Positions 26,641-34,596 of a stretch of 64,000 bases of DNA are shown piece after piece. This stretch comes from Halostagnicola kamekurae. Lineage in GTDB: Archaea > Halobacteriota > Halobacteria > Halobacteriales > Natrialbaceae. The stretch spans positions 1 through 64,000 of the forward strand of contig NZ_FOZS01000003.1 in the NCBI RefSeq assembly GCF_900116205.1, read 5' to 3'. The notes under the pieces are model-generated. The model worked only from the letters and a program-made list of their open reading frames with translations, was not told the origin of the DNA and ran no database searches. Position numbers and translations under genes: made by a program. Numbering within the stretch: position 1 is the first letter of the stretch; every line of letters starts with the position of its first letter.

Positions 26641-28053
26641 CTATCCGAACGTGTCCTGGGCCTCCGAGAAGGCCTCTTCGAGTTGTTCGTAGCCCCAGTC
26701 GTAGGCCTCCTGAACGGAGTCGGACTCGGTGACCACGCGGTTGATCATCTCGCCGTAGAACCACTGGCGCTGCATGTAAAGCGACTCCGGCGAGGAGGTG
26801 TTTGCCTCGTCGACGCTGCCGTAGTGGTTCCCCCAGATCTCGTCTTGAACGTACTCGAGTTTCTCGAGCAAGTGAGGATGCGCCTCGAAGATGTCCTGGT
26901 TCTGGAACTCGTCCGATCCGAGCACGTCGGCGTAGGTCGGCAGGAACCGGCCAGGATCCGTCTGGTAAAAGCTGACGGTCCGCTCCATACTATCGGCGTA
27001 GAGCCACTCGAACCACTCCTTGGCGTCGCCCGGCCGCTCACCGCCGGCGAAGATGTGATACCCGTCGGGGGCCGGCGAGGACAGCCAGTTCTCGTCCGGG
27101 TCGACTCCGTCGAGCATCGGGTACGGGATGACCTCGGTGTTCTCGGCCACCGCGCGCAACTCGTCACTGTCGTTCGCTTCGGCCTGCTGTGCGGTGACGC
27201 CGATCGGCCAGCAGTTGAGGTGATAACACTGGCCGTAGTTCCCCTGGACCCAACTGCTGAGCGAACTGGACCAGCCGATGCTCGTCGGATCGGGCGAATA
27301 CTCGGCGAGGTCCTTGGCGTACTGCAACACCTCGGTCACCGTCTCCTCGGGCCACCAGACCTCGAGTTCCTCGCGGGCGTCCGGATCGCTCCAGCGAAGG
27401 CCGATCCCCGAGATGCCAGCGCTCGCTAGGAGGACGAGGAGTTCGTCCTGACTCTTGCCGGTCGGTGCACCGGCGAGTCCGTACCCGCGCATGTTGGGGT
27501 ACTCCTCTGAATCGTCGATGACCTGTGCGTTCTCGAGGACATCGTCGAACGTCTCGGGTTCCTCGAGTCCGAGTTCGTCGTAGACATCCGCTCGGTACTG
27601 GAAGTTAGACACGTACAGCCCGTGTGGGATCTGATAGAGTTCGTCACCCTCCCCGAGGAACGCCTCGGTGTTTATCTCCCCGTTGACTTCCTCGATCGAC
27701 GCTACCACGTCGTTTACAGTTTCGAGCTGGTCTGTCTCCCAGATATCGGCCACCTGATCGAACGTCGAGGTGTTCGCGTCCGGCGGCGTGCCGGCCTGAA
27801 TCAACTGCGAGAGTCGCCCCTCCTGCGTTCCGGACATACCGCCCTCCTCGATGTTCATGGCGATGTCCGTCTCGTCGGTGAACGCCGACTCGAGTTCCTC
27901 CCAGAGACTCTCCCAGGGACCGGTGTAATAGTCCGTGATGAAGTGGACGCCATCGCTGCCGCCGCCGCCACCTATACACCCCGCGATCGCCGAAGCGATT
28001 CCGACACCTGCTCCCGTAAGTACCCGACGCCTGTTGATAGTATCCCGTGTCAT
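26641..28053 (-). CDS. ABC transporter solute-binding lipoprotein (Tat-exported)
   Basis: The 470-residue extracellular binding protein begins MTRDTINRRRVLTGAGVGIA with a twin-arginine motif, and the lipobox IAGC at about residue 23-26 is followed by a Gly-rich linker, so it should be exported folded and lipid-anchored outside. The mature part has the type-I/cluster D sugar-binding-protein layout with SAFTDETDI, RLSQLIQAGTPPD, GLYVSNFQYRADVYDELGL and WFEWLYADSME segments. It is the first gene of the importer operon, 195 nt upstream of the MalF-like gene, which is long enough for an RNA-processing or attenuation site. Sugar, polyol or glycerophosphodiester are candidate ligands. Confidence 0.92.
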   Translation of the reverse strand: MTRDTINRRRVLTGAGVGIASAIAGCIGGGGGSDGVHFITDYYTGPWESLWEELESAFTDETDIAMNIEEGGMSGTQEGRLSQLIQAGTPPDANTSTFDQVADIWETDQLETVNDVVASIEEVNGEINTEAFLGEGDELYQIPHGLYVSNFQYRADVYDELGLEEPETFDDVLENAQVIDDSEEYPNMRGYGLAGAPTGKSQDELLVLLASAGISGIGLRWSDPDAREELEVWWPEETVTEVLQYAKDLAEYSPDPTSIGWSSSLSSWVQGNYGQCYHLNCWPIGVTAQQAEANDSDELRAVAENTEVIPYPMLDGVDPDENWLSSPAPDGYHIFAGGERPGDAKEWFEWLYADSMERTVSFYQTDPGRFLPTYADVLGSDEFQNQDIFEAHPHLLEKLEYVQDEIWGNHYGSVDEANTSSPESLYMQRQWFYGEMINRVVTESDSVQEAYDWGYEQLEEAFSEAQDTFG

Positions 28054-28098
28054 TCGGTCTCAAGCCATATTGGCTATTGATAGCATTCCTCCATATCC

Positions 28099-28106
28099 AT
28101 ATAAAC
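28099..28106 (-). promoter_or_regulatory. TATA-like promoter of the ABC importer operon
   Basis: On the minus strand GTTTATAT is centred about 49 nt before the ATG at 28053, predicting a leader of about 20 nt containing GGAGG, a plausible ribosome binding site further upstream. Confidence 0.45.
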
Positions 28107-28209
28107 CTCATGTTTTTCCATACGAATTGAGGGGTCGGTTGCAGGGTCGTTTCGGTTCTCCGCTTGCGAGCCGTTTTTTCGAATTCACGCCGGAGAAACG
28201 ATCCGACAC

Positions 28210-29754
28210 TCACTGCGGTGTGACGGTCTCGGAAACCCAGCCGGTGGCACCGTCGGGACGCGGACCGTCCTTCTCGGGAATCTGCAGGTTCCCGTCGCCG
28301 TCACGGGCTCGAACGATTACTTCGTGACGCCCGCCCGCCCCGTACTCGTGGCACCACTGTCGCCAGACGTCCTCGCCAGGAAGGGGATCGGAGAGTTCGG
28401 CGTCGACCCAGGTGTCGCCCCCATCGGTCGAAACCTCGACCGCCCCGATACCTCTGGTGCCGGCGTAGGCGTGACCGGCCACCTCGAAGCGGCCACTTCC
28501 CAGGGAGTGGGTCTGCCAGAGCTTGGCGACGGTGTTGACCGGGCCGGTGCCGTGCCAGCCCCGGTGCTCCCAGTAGCCCGTGGTGTCTTCGTCGCGAACC
28601 TCGATCTCGGTCAGCCACTTCACGTTGATCTCGCCCCAGTGGCCCGGAACGAGCGCGCGAACCGGCGCGCCGTGTGCTCGCGGCAGCGGTCGCCCGTTCA
28701 TCCGGTAGGCCAGTAGCCCCGACCACAGGGCCTCGAGCGGGAACTCGTTGTAGTAGCCGTCCGCGCCGTGTAAAATGACGCGATCGCCCTCCGGTTCCGC
28801 CGCCTCGAGGAGACGCCGGACGGGCACGCCGCTCCAGAGCGCGGTGTCCATCTGCCAGCCGTTGAGCTGGTCGCCGACGCATCGCAGGGTCGCGAACCGG
28901 TCCGCTAGGGTCATGCCCTCGATGGCCTCGAAGTCGTACTCTGCGCTCTCGCCGACCGCGCCGGTGATCGAGAGCGACCACTCCTCGCGGTCGACGTCGG
29001 GGTCGACGTTGCCGATGTCGACCTCGTAGAAGTCCGTACTGACCAGCGGCTCGAGGCCCTCGACGTCGAACGACTGCGCTTTCGCCTGCTCGAGCAACTC
29101 CCGTACCTCGGGTCGGGCGTCCGCTGGGATCTCGAGGGGAGAGGGGAACGATTCCTCGTTGGTTCCGCGGACGAAGAGGCCGAGCGCGCCCACGCCGATC
29201 GCCGATCCGACGGCTCCGAGGACGCGCCGCCGGGCGAGCGATCCGGTGGGAGGGTCCTCGCCAGCGACGAGCGCGGTCGTCCCGGCGGTCGCGAGCAGGG
29301 CGAATTCCGCTCCGCCGGCCGCGCCGAGCGCCGACAACCCCGAGCGCGTTAGTCCGTACGCGAGGAGGCCCGGCGGGACCGCTCCGAGTGTCGCGCCGAG
29401 GACGATCGTGGCGCTCCCGCGAGACAGCACGCGGGATACGGGGCCTCGAGCGAGCACGAACGCCGCGCCGGGTACGGTGACCAGACCGAAGACCGCGCCG
29501 GTCGCCGCGATGGCCGTCAGGAACGCCAGCCGATGGCCCAGCGTTCCGAGCTGCGTGATCGCGAAGGTCACGAGGGCGTCCGGGCTGAGCACCACCACGA
29601 GTCGATCGAACGGCGTCGCGACGAAGGCCGGCCGTCGACCCACGGACAGGTAGGATCCTCCCACTGCGGCCAGTCCCGCGGCGAACGCGACTGCGACCGC
29701 GGGGAGTCGCGGACGCACCCGGGCGACTGCGCCTCGAATGCGTGTCTTCACCAT
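28210..29754 (-). CDS. Membrane-anchored sulfite-oxidase-like molybdopterin protein
   Basis: The 514-residue protein has two parts. Residues 1-175 contain about four hydrophobic helices, followed by a second RR segment SLARRRVLGAVGSAIGVGA near 180 that forms a further helix. Residues about 240-400 form the sulfite-oxidase molybdopterin domain, with the Mo-ligand Cys in FATLRCVGDQLNGWQMD, DGYYNEFPLE, and PVRALVPGHWGEINVKWLTEIEV. Residues 400-514 are the Ig-like dimerisation domain (TRGIGAVEVSTDGGDTW). No heme domain is present. Family members oxidise sulfite or reduce sulfoxides; membrane anchoring puts the active site outside. The ATG at 29754 is chosen. The neighbours do not indicate an electron acceptor. 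Confidence 0.85.
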   Translation of the reverse strand: MVKTRIRGAVARVRPRLPAVAVAFAAGLAAVGGSYLSVGRRPAFVATPFDRLVVVLSPDALVTFAITQLGTLGHRLAFLTAIAATGAVFGLVTVPGAAFVLARGPVSRVLSRGSATIVLGATLGAVPPGLLAYGLTRSGLSALGAAGGAEFALLATAGTTALVAGEDPPTGSLARRRVLGAVGSAIGVGALGLFVRGTNEESFPSPLEIPADARPEVRELLEQAKAQSFDVEGLEPLVSTDFYEVDIGNVDPDVDREEWSLSITGAVGESAEYDFEAIEGMTLADRFATLRCVGDQLNGWQMDTALWSGVPVRRLLEAAEPEGDRVILHGADGYYNEFPLEALWSGLLAYRMNGRPLPRAHGAPVRALVPGHWGEINVKWLTEIEVRDEDTTGYWEHRGWHGTGPVNTVAKLWQTHSLGSGRFEVAGHAYAGTRGIGAVEVSTDGGDTWVDAELSDPLPGEDVWRQWCHEYGAGGRHEVIVRARDGDGNLQIPEKDGPRPDGATGWVSETVTPQ

Positions 29755-29860
29755 GATAGTTAATAACAATGTTAGCGGCCAAACATCAAAGCTTCGTCCG
29801 TGAGTGGGGTATCGGGTTCGAGGCGGGGAACGACCACCGATCCCCGCGATATCGGCGACC

Positions 29861-31153
29861 TCAATCCGCTTTCACGCCCGCCCGCGAGACTTCGGGGTTG
29901 CGTAGCAGCGGCAGCGAGACGACCGTCAGACAACTGAAGACGAGCGCCGCACACAGAATGTAGGTCAGCTGGTAGCCGAACCAGAGGTCCACCGCGGGGA
30001 TGGCGACGAGGGGCCCGAGGCTGAGGCCGACGTCGCCCATCACCTGGTAGACGCCGCCCATTCGCCCGAGTTCGTCGCCCGGCGTCAGATCGCCCACGAT
30101 CGCCAACATCGCAGGCGCGGCAGCGCCCATGCCCGCGCCGACGAGAACGATCGCTCCGAGCAGCGCCTCGAGCGTCGGGACGTAGGCGATGATCAGAAAG
30201 CCCGCGCCCATCGAGAGGAACGCGGGCACCGTCAGCAGCGTCCGGTCGCTGACCATGTCTGACGCCCAGCCGGTGACGACCGTCATCGACCCCGAGGTGA
30301 TCACGCCCAGCCCCATCACGATCCCGCTGATGCCGGCCGCACCGAGCGTAGAGAGCTCGAGGCCGTAGTCGCTGGCGTAGCGGGCCAGCGTCGAGAGGAC
30401 GATCCCGCCCCAGAGAAAGCGGACGGCGAAGTTGCCGTAGCCGATCAGGACGACGGTCGGGTTGGCGGCGAGCAGCGCGGGGACCTCGCGGAGCTTCGCG
30501 GCCCGCCCGTCCGCGCCGGCGTGGACGTCGGGCAGGACGAGCGTCGCGACGGTGCCGGCGAGCAACGCGAGGAACCCGGCGGTGAGAAACGCCGTTTGCA
30601 TGCTCGCGAGATCCGTCAGGAGGCCGCCGAGGACGAGCCCGGTCGGGAAGCCGAGCGACTGGCCCCCGCGCATGTAGCCGACCCACCGGCCGCGGTTGTC
30701 GGCCGTCGTGACGTACGTGATCGTCGCGAACGCGCCGATGAAGACGAACGCGCTGCCGACGCCCCAGAACAGCCGCGAGACGACGAATACGACGCCCGGA
30801 AGCGACACGTCCCCGAGTATCGGCACCGTTCCCAGATCGGTCGGCGGCGCGTGGAGGCCGACGACGTAGCCGAAGGGGGCCAGCGCCTGCGTGAAGAGGC
30901 CGAAGATCATCGGGGTCCGCGCGCCGATCCGGTCGATGATCGTCCCGGCGGGCGTGTTCATGAACAGCCGCGCGATACGGTTGGCCGAGAGGATCACGCT
31001 CAGGATGAGCGCGGAGATGACAAGTCGCTCGTCGAGCAGCGGCAGCGTCGGGAACGCGACGCCGGTCGCGACGCCGCCGAAGAACACGCCGGCGATGACC
31101 GCCAGCGCGATGGTCCTGATCTCCGCCGTCGAGTAGATTGACTCTTCAGACAT
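29861..31153 (-). CDS. MFS transporter (DHA1-like)
   Basis: The 430-residue permease has 12 predicted helices. It starts at 31153 (MSEESIYSTAEIRTIALAVI). The loop 2-3 region reads NRIARLFMNTPAGTIIDRIGARTPMI, the conserved D-R-x-G-R type motif of the superfamily, and a second copy MTVVTGWASDMVSDR sits after helix 8. The substrate is unknown; it could export or import a compound related to the surrounding acyl-CoA pathway. It is monocistronic as far as visible. Confidence 0.87.
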   Translation of the reverse strand: MSEESIYSTAEIRTIALAVIAGVFFGGVATGVAFPTLPLLDERLVISALILSVILSANRIARLFMNTPAGTIIDRIGARTPMIFGLFTQALAPFGYVVGLHAPPTDLGTVPILGDVSLPGVVFVVSRLFWGVGSAFVFIGAFATITYVTTADNRGRWVGYMRGGQSLGFPTGLVLGGLLTDLASMQTAFLTAGFLALLAGTVATLVLPDVHAGADGRAAKLREVPALLAANPTVVLIGYGNFAVRFLWGGIVLSTLARYASDYGLELSTLGAAGISGIVMGLGVITSGSMTVVTGWASDMVSDRTLLTVPAFLSMGAGFLIIAYVPTLEALLGAIVLVGAGMGAAAPAMLAIVGDLTPGDELGRMGGVYQVMGDVGLSLGPLVAIPAVDLWFGYQLTYILCAALVFSCLTVVSLPLLRNPEVSRAGVKAD

Positions 31154-31195
31154 CGTCGTGATACCCACCTGATCGCATCTCCGTGTACGGCTCGC

Positions 31196-31291
31196 TCACG
31201 GTTCGATTCCGCGCTCCTCGAGGAGGCGCGCCCCGTTACCGTCGTATGGCGGTTCCATGAGCGTCTCCGCGGAGACGATATCGGCCTCCAT
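31196..31291 (-). CDS. Possible 31-residue protein or gene remnant
   Basis: An ATG at 31291 on the minus strand opens MEADIVSAETLMEPPYDGNG and ends LLEERGIEP before TGA. Codon use is strongly haloarchaeal (GCC, GTC, CTC, GAG) and a TATATTT box lies about 33 nt upstream at 31322-31330, so it could be translated. It may be a small protein in front of the MFS gene or a leftover terminus of a lost enzyme. No family is recognised. Confidence 0.35.
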   Translation of the reverse strand: MEADIVSAETLMEPPYDGNGARLLEERGIEP

Positions 31292-31397
31292 GTTGCCCGT
31301 GGTTTGTCACTCGAGCTGAAAAATATATGGGTACTGGTAACATGAGTCTCGCTTCGGGGTCCTTCCACGCGGGGGTTGCCTCGCCCGGCGGCATGTG

Positions 31398-31537
31398 GTG
31401 GCGCGCGCTGGCGGCCGACCGAGCGCTCGCGAGGGCGCGACAGCCTCGTGCGAGGGATGAGTGAGCGACGCAGGGAGCGAACGAATCGGTTGGGGAGGGC
31501 GTGGCGACGCAGTGGTGCCACGATAGCAGGACACGCC
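31398..31537. repeat. Dispersed ~135-bp intergenic repeat, copy B
   Basis: It carries the same ordered blocks as 15923-16056: GTGGCGCGCGCTG, GCGAGGGATGAGTGAG, CGAATCGGTTGGGGAGG and TGCCACGATAGCAGGACAC. The spacing between blocks differs by several bases. Orientation is the same as copy A. It lies between the divergent MFS and MaoC genes, so it is not restricted to gene 3' ends. The rest of the 31154-31740 spacer has no other supportable gene besides the short frame at 31196. Confidence 0.75.
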
Positions 31538-31740
31538 GCACGTGGGACGGTCGTACTCCGGCCGGCGAATTCAGATCGGTCGAGGAGCCCGCGAGAATAG
31601 CGTCCGAGAGGGGTACTGTTATGTCAGTCGTCCACAAACCATGACGGCAATGAAACGCGGCCACCGCAGATCCGAGGTGCGATCCGATGCGACGAACCGA
31701 CGACCGAAAACCACACCCGCTCGAGCCACGGAGGGCCACG

Positions 31741-32778
31741 ATGCCGAATAGACCCATCGAGGAACTCGAGGCGATGGTCGGCGACTCCCGAGCCACCACC
31801 GAAAAGTTCCGCATCGAACCCGGCAAAGTCGAGGAGTTCGCCCGAGCGATCACGGCCGACGATGCCGTCTTCCGTGACAAATCGGTCGCCGCCGACCGGG
31901 GCCACGACCGCGTCCCTGCGCCGCTGACCTACTCGCAGGTCGCTCGCTTCCCGCGGTACACCCCCGACGATGTCGACGGCAAAGGCTTCGACCTCGCCTT
32001 CCAGCCGGAGTACGTCATCCACGGCGAGCAGGCTTACGAGTACGAACGCCCCGTCTACGTCGGCGATGTCCTCGAGGGAACGACCACGCTCGCGGACGTC
32101 TTCCAGCGCGAGGGCGGCCGCGCGGGGACGATGACCTTCGCCGTTCTCGAGACCGAGTACCGGACGCCGGATGGCGAACTCGTCCTGATCGACCGCTCGA
32201 CGGCGATCGAGACCGAAGGAGCGATCGACGACGAGAGCTCGATGGACGACGAGGACGCGGCCGAGAACGACGCCGACGGGTCTGCCAGCGACGAGGGGGC
32301 CGAACTCGACAGCGCCACCGCCGACGCGGCCCCCGAGACTCCCGGATCGACAGTCGACGAGTTCGAGCGCGTTCGAACGGTCGACGGACTCGAGCCCGGC
32401 GCGACCGGTCCGACGGTCGTCGTCGAGGACCTCGAGCGCAAGCACTTCGTGAAGTACGCCGGCGCGAGCGGCGACTTCAATCCGATCCACTACGACGAGC
32501 CCTACGCGACGGCGGCGGGCAACGAGAGCGTCTTCGGCCCGGGGATGTTCACCGCCAGCGTCACCTCGCGGGTCGTCGCCAACTGGTTCGACCTGCGGGA
32601 CGTGACGAGCTTCGGCGTTCGGTTCCAGTCGAGGGTCTTCCCCGGCGACACCGTCGTCGCGAGCGGCGAAGTCGCCGGGATCGACGCCGATGCGGGCACG
32701 GTGGAGACGGAACTCGAGGCGCGGACGGTAGCGGGTGAAACGCTGCTGACCGGAACTGCGACGGCCGACCTCGAGTAG
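31741..32778 (+). CDS. Double hot-dog MaoC-family enoyl-CoA hydratase
   Basis: The 345-residue protein has an N-terminal hot-dog domain (about 1-155; PLTYSQVARFPRYTP, FQPEYVIHGEQAYEYERPVYVGD), an acidic Asp/Glu/Ala linker (about 160-205) and a C-terminal MaoC domain. The latter has the hydratase motif GDFNPIHYDEPYA near residue 243, with the catalytic Asp/His pair, and GPGMFTASVTSRVV. Proteins like this hydrate 2-enoyl-CoAs with R specificity. GGAGGG 5-6 nt before the ATG at 31741 decides this start. It is convergent with a DUF35/thiolase-like pair, matching the gene content of the ChsH/Ltp2 hydratase-aldolase module. Confidence 0.85.
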   Translation: MPNRPIEELEAMVGDSRATTEKFRIEPGKVEEFARAITADDAVFRDKSVAADRGHDRVPAPLTYSQVARFPRYTPDDVDGKGFDLAFQPEYVIHGEQAYEYERPVYVGDVLEGTTTLADVFQREGGRAGTMTFAVLETEYRTPDGELVLIDRSTAIETEGAIDDESSMDDEDAAENDADGSASDEGAELDSATADAAPETPGSTVDEFERVRTVDGLEPGATGPTVVVEDLERKHFVKYAGASGDFNPIHYDEPYATAAGNESVFGPGMFTASVTSRVVANWFDLRDVTSFGVRFQSRVFPGDTVVASGEVAGIDADAGTVETELEARTVAGETLLTGTATADLE

Positions 32779-32816
32779 GGAAGCGAAACGATGCGACCGA
32801 TTTTCCGTCGGCTCGA

Positions 32817-33242
32817 CTACTCCGGCGCGAACACCGGAATCGCCGCCTCGTCGGAGACTCGCCAGAACGTGACGCCGACCGCCGCATCGATCTCGAGGTT
32901 GTCGGGATCGGCGTCGAGCAGGGCGAGCAGGCGGGGACCCTCCGCGAGGTCTATCGCGCCGACGATATACGGCGTCCGATCACCGAACCCGGGTTCGCCG
33001 GGGACGTGACAGACGGTGTAGGTGTAGATCGTTCCGACGCCCTCGCTGTCCTCGAACGGCGGGTCCTCGGCGCCGCAGACGGTACAGACCGCCCGTGGGT
33101 AGAGCTGGCGGTGGCCGCAGTCGCAGGCCTGGTAGCGCAGTTCGCCCTCGAGGGTTCCCTCCCAGAACGGGACCGTCGCGCCGGTCGGGACCGGAACCGG
33201 GCCGTCCCACTCCTCGCGGCAGTCCTCGACTCGTCCGGTCAT
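32817..33242 (-). CDS. DUF35 zinc-ribbon/OB-fold acyl-CoA-associated protein
   Basis: The 141-residue protein has the DUF35 architecture: an N-terminal helix with FWEGTLEGELRYQACDCGHRQ, a zinc ribbon with four cysteines (CDCG and CTVCG, about residues 38-60), then an OB fold (VGTIYTYTVCHVPGEPGFGDRTPYIVGAIDL). DUF35 proteins form complexes with thiolase-fold partners: HMG-CoA synthase and thiolase in archaea, and Ltp2 aldolases in steroid-degrading actinobacteria. Its ATG overlaps the stop of the thiolase-like gene by four bases, so the pair is translationally coupled and almost certainly a complex. Confidence 0.9.
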   Translation of the reverse strand: MTGRVEDCREEWDGPVPVPTGATVPFWEGTLEGELRYQACDCGHRQLYPRAVCTVCGAEDPPFEDSEGVGTIYTYTVCHVPGEPGFGDRTPYIVGAIDLAEGPRLLALLDADPDNLEIDAAVGVTFWRVSDEAAIPVFAPE

Positions 33243-34387
33243 GATTCCCTCCGGAGGACAACGGTACTGCTCGAGGAGAGCACACCGCCGGTACCGTGGG
33301 CGACGGCCACCTCAGCGTCGTCGACCTGCCGATTGCCCTCGTAGTCGCCCCGGAGCTGGCGGGCGGCCTCGATGAGAACGAAGACGCCGAAGTGGCCGGG
33401 GTGGCAGTACGAGAGCCCGCCGCTCTGCGTGTTCATCGGCAGCTCGCCGCCGGGGGCGGTCGTGCCGCCGGAGACGAACTCGCCGCCGTCGCCCTTCTCG
33501 CAGAAGCCCAGGTCCTCGAGGGTGACCAGCGCGGTGTAGGTAAATGAGTCGTATATTTCGGCGACATCGACGTCGTCGTGGGTGATTCCAGCTTGCGCGA
33601 ACGCCTTCGGTCCCGTCACCGCCGCCCCAGTGGTCGTCATGTCCGGCATTTCGCTGATGTCCTGGCGGTGGGTGCTCGTCGAGGCGACGCCCGCGACGGC
33701 GATCTCCGGAACGCCGAGTTCCCGCGCTTTCGCCTCGCTCACCAGCACGACCGCGCCGCCACCGTCGGAGACGAGACAGCAGTCGAGCAGGGTAAAGGGC
33801 TCTGCGATCGGTCGGGACTCGAGCACGTCGTCGATCGAAATCGGCTCTCGCTGGGCCGCTTTCGGATTCATCGCGGCCCACTCGCGGGTCGCGACGGCGA
33901 TCTCCGCGAGCTGTTCCTCGGTCGTGCCGTACTCGTGCATGTGCCGGCGCGCCGCCATCGCGTAGGCACCGGGCGGCCGGAAGAGCCCCGTCGGTCGAAC
34001 GAAGCCGTCGACGGGATGGGTCTCCGCGAGCGATCGGTCCCGGTCCGGGCCGGTCTTGCTCGTGGAGCCGTAGGCGACGACTACCACGTCCGTCTCCCCA
34101 CGGACCATCGCGTCACGGACGTGCCCGCAGAAGTGCTCGAACGACGAGCCCCCGATCTCCGTCCCCTCGAGGAACGAGGGGTCGTCGAGATCGAGGTACT
34201 CGGACAGCAATAGCGCGGGCATGTAGTCCTCGCCGCCGGCGACCGCGATGCCGTCGACCGACTCGAGGGTGCAGCCGGCGTCCTCTACGGCGCGCACGGT
34301 TGCGATGGCGGCGTTGTCCAGCCAGTTCCGGTCGGGCGTCTCGCCGAGCTCGCTCTCGGCGACGCCTACGATGACCGGTTCAGCCAC
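33239..34387 (-). CDS. Thiolase-fold protein, Ltp2/SCP2-like, without the thiolase nucleophile
   Basis: I start at the GTG at 34387, which has GGAGGG 6 nt upstream; another GTG at 34408 is in frame. The 382-residue product has the thiolase fold (PVIVGVAESELGETPDRN, MAARRHMHEYGTTEEQLAEIAV), but the usual nucleophile site reads EIGGSSFEHFCGHV rather than N-x-x-CGSG, and the second Cys motif is replaced by AHGTGGVLSSSS. GLSYCHPGHFG and EIYDSFTYTALV retain His and two Tyr. Loss of the Cys is known in the non-thiolytic Ltp2 group, which with a DUF35 partner cleaves beta-hydroxyacyl-CoAs by retro-aldol reaction. Aldolase function is inferred. Confidence 0.83.
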   Translation of the reverse strand: MAEPVIVGVAESELGETPDRNWLDNAAIATVRAVEDAGCTLESVDGIAVAGGEDYMPALLLSEYLDLDDPSFLEGTEIGGSSFEHFCGHVRDAMVRGETDVVVVAYGSTSKTGPDRDRSLAETHPVDGFVRPTGLFRPPGAYAMAARRHMHEYGTTEEQLAEIAVATREWAAMNPKAAQREPISIDDVLESRPIAEPFTLLDCCLVSDGGGAVVLVSEAKARELGVPEIAVAGVASTSTHRQDISEMPDMTTTGAAVTGPKAFAQAGITHDDVDVAEIYDSFTYTALVTLEDLGFCEKGDGGEFVSGGTTAPGGELPMNTQSGGLSYCHPGHFGVFVLIEAARQLRGDYEGNRQVDDAEVAVAHGTGGVLSSSSTVVLRRES

Positions 34388-34567
34388 GGGTATCCCTCCG
34401 CGCGACACGTTGTACCATGGTCATCCGATATCCGGACCGAACACAAATAGATTGTGGTGAGAAGTAACACACCATTTCCCGAACGGACACCACTGTTGTT
34501 TGATTCTACCACATTCGCTACCAACGTAACAGCATCGTGTGCCTCACTCTGCCAAACATAGGTACTA

Positions 34568-34575
34568 TTTTATAC
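34568..34575 (+). promoter_or_regulatory. TATA-like promoter of the acyl-CoA ligase gene
   Basis: TTTTATA is centred 26 nt before the ATG at 34597, consistent with a leaderless transcript and supporting that start over the upstream ATG at 34537. Confidence 0.5.
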
Positions 34576-34596
34576 CATTCCGTGATACCATGGGAC

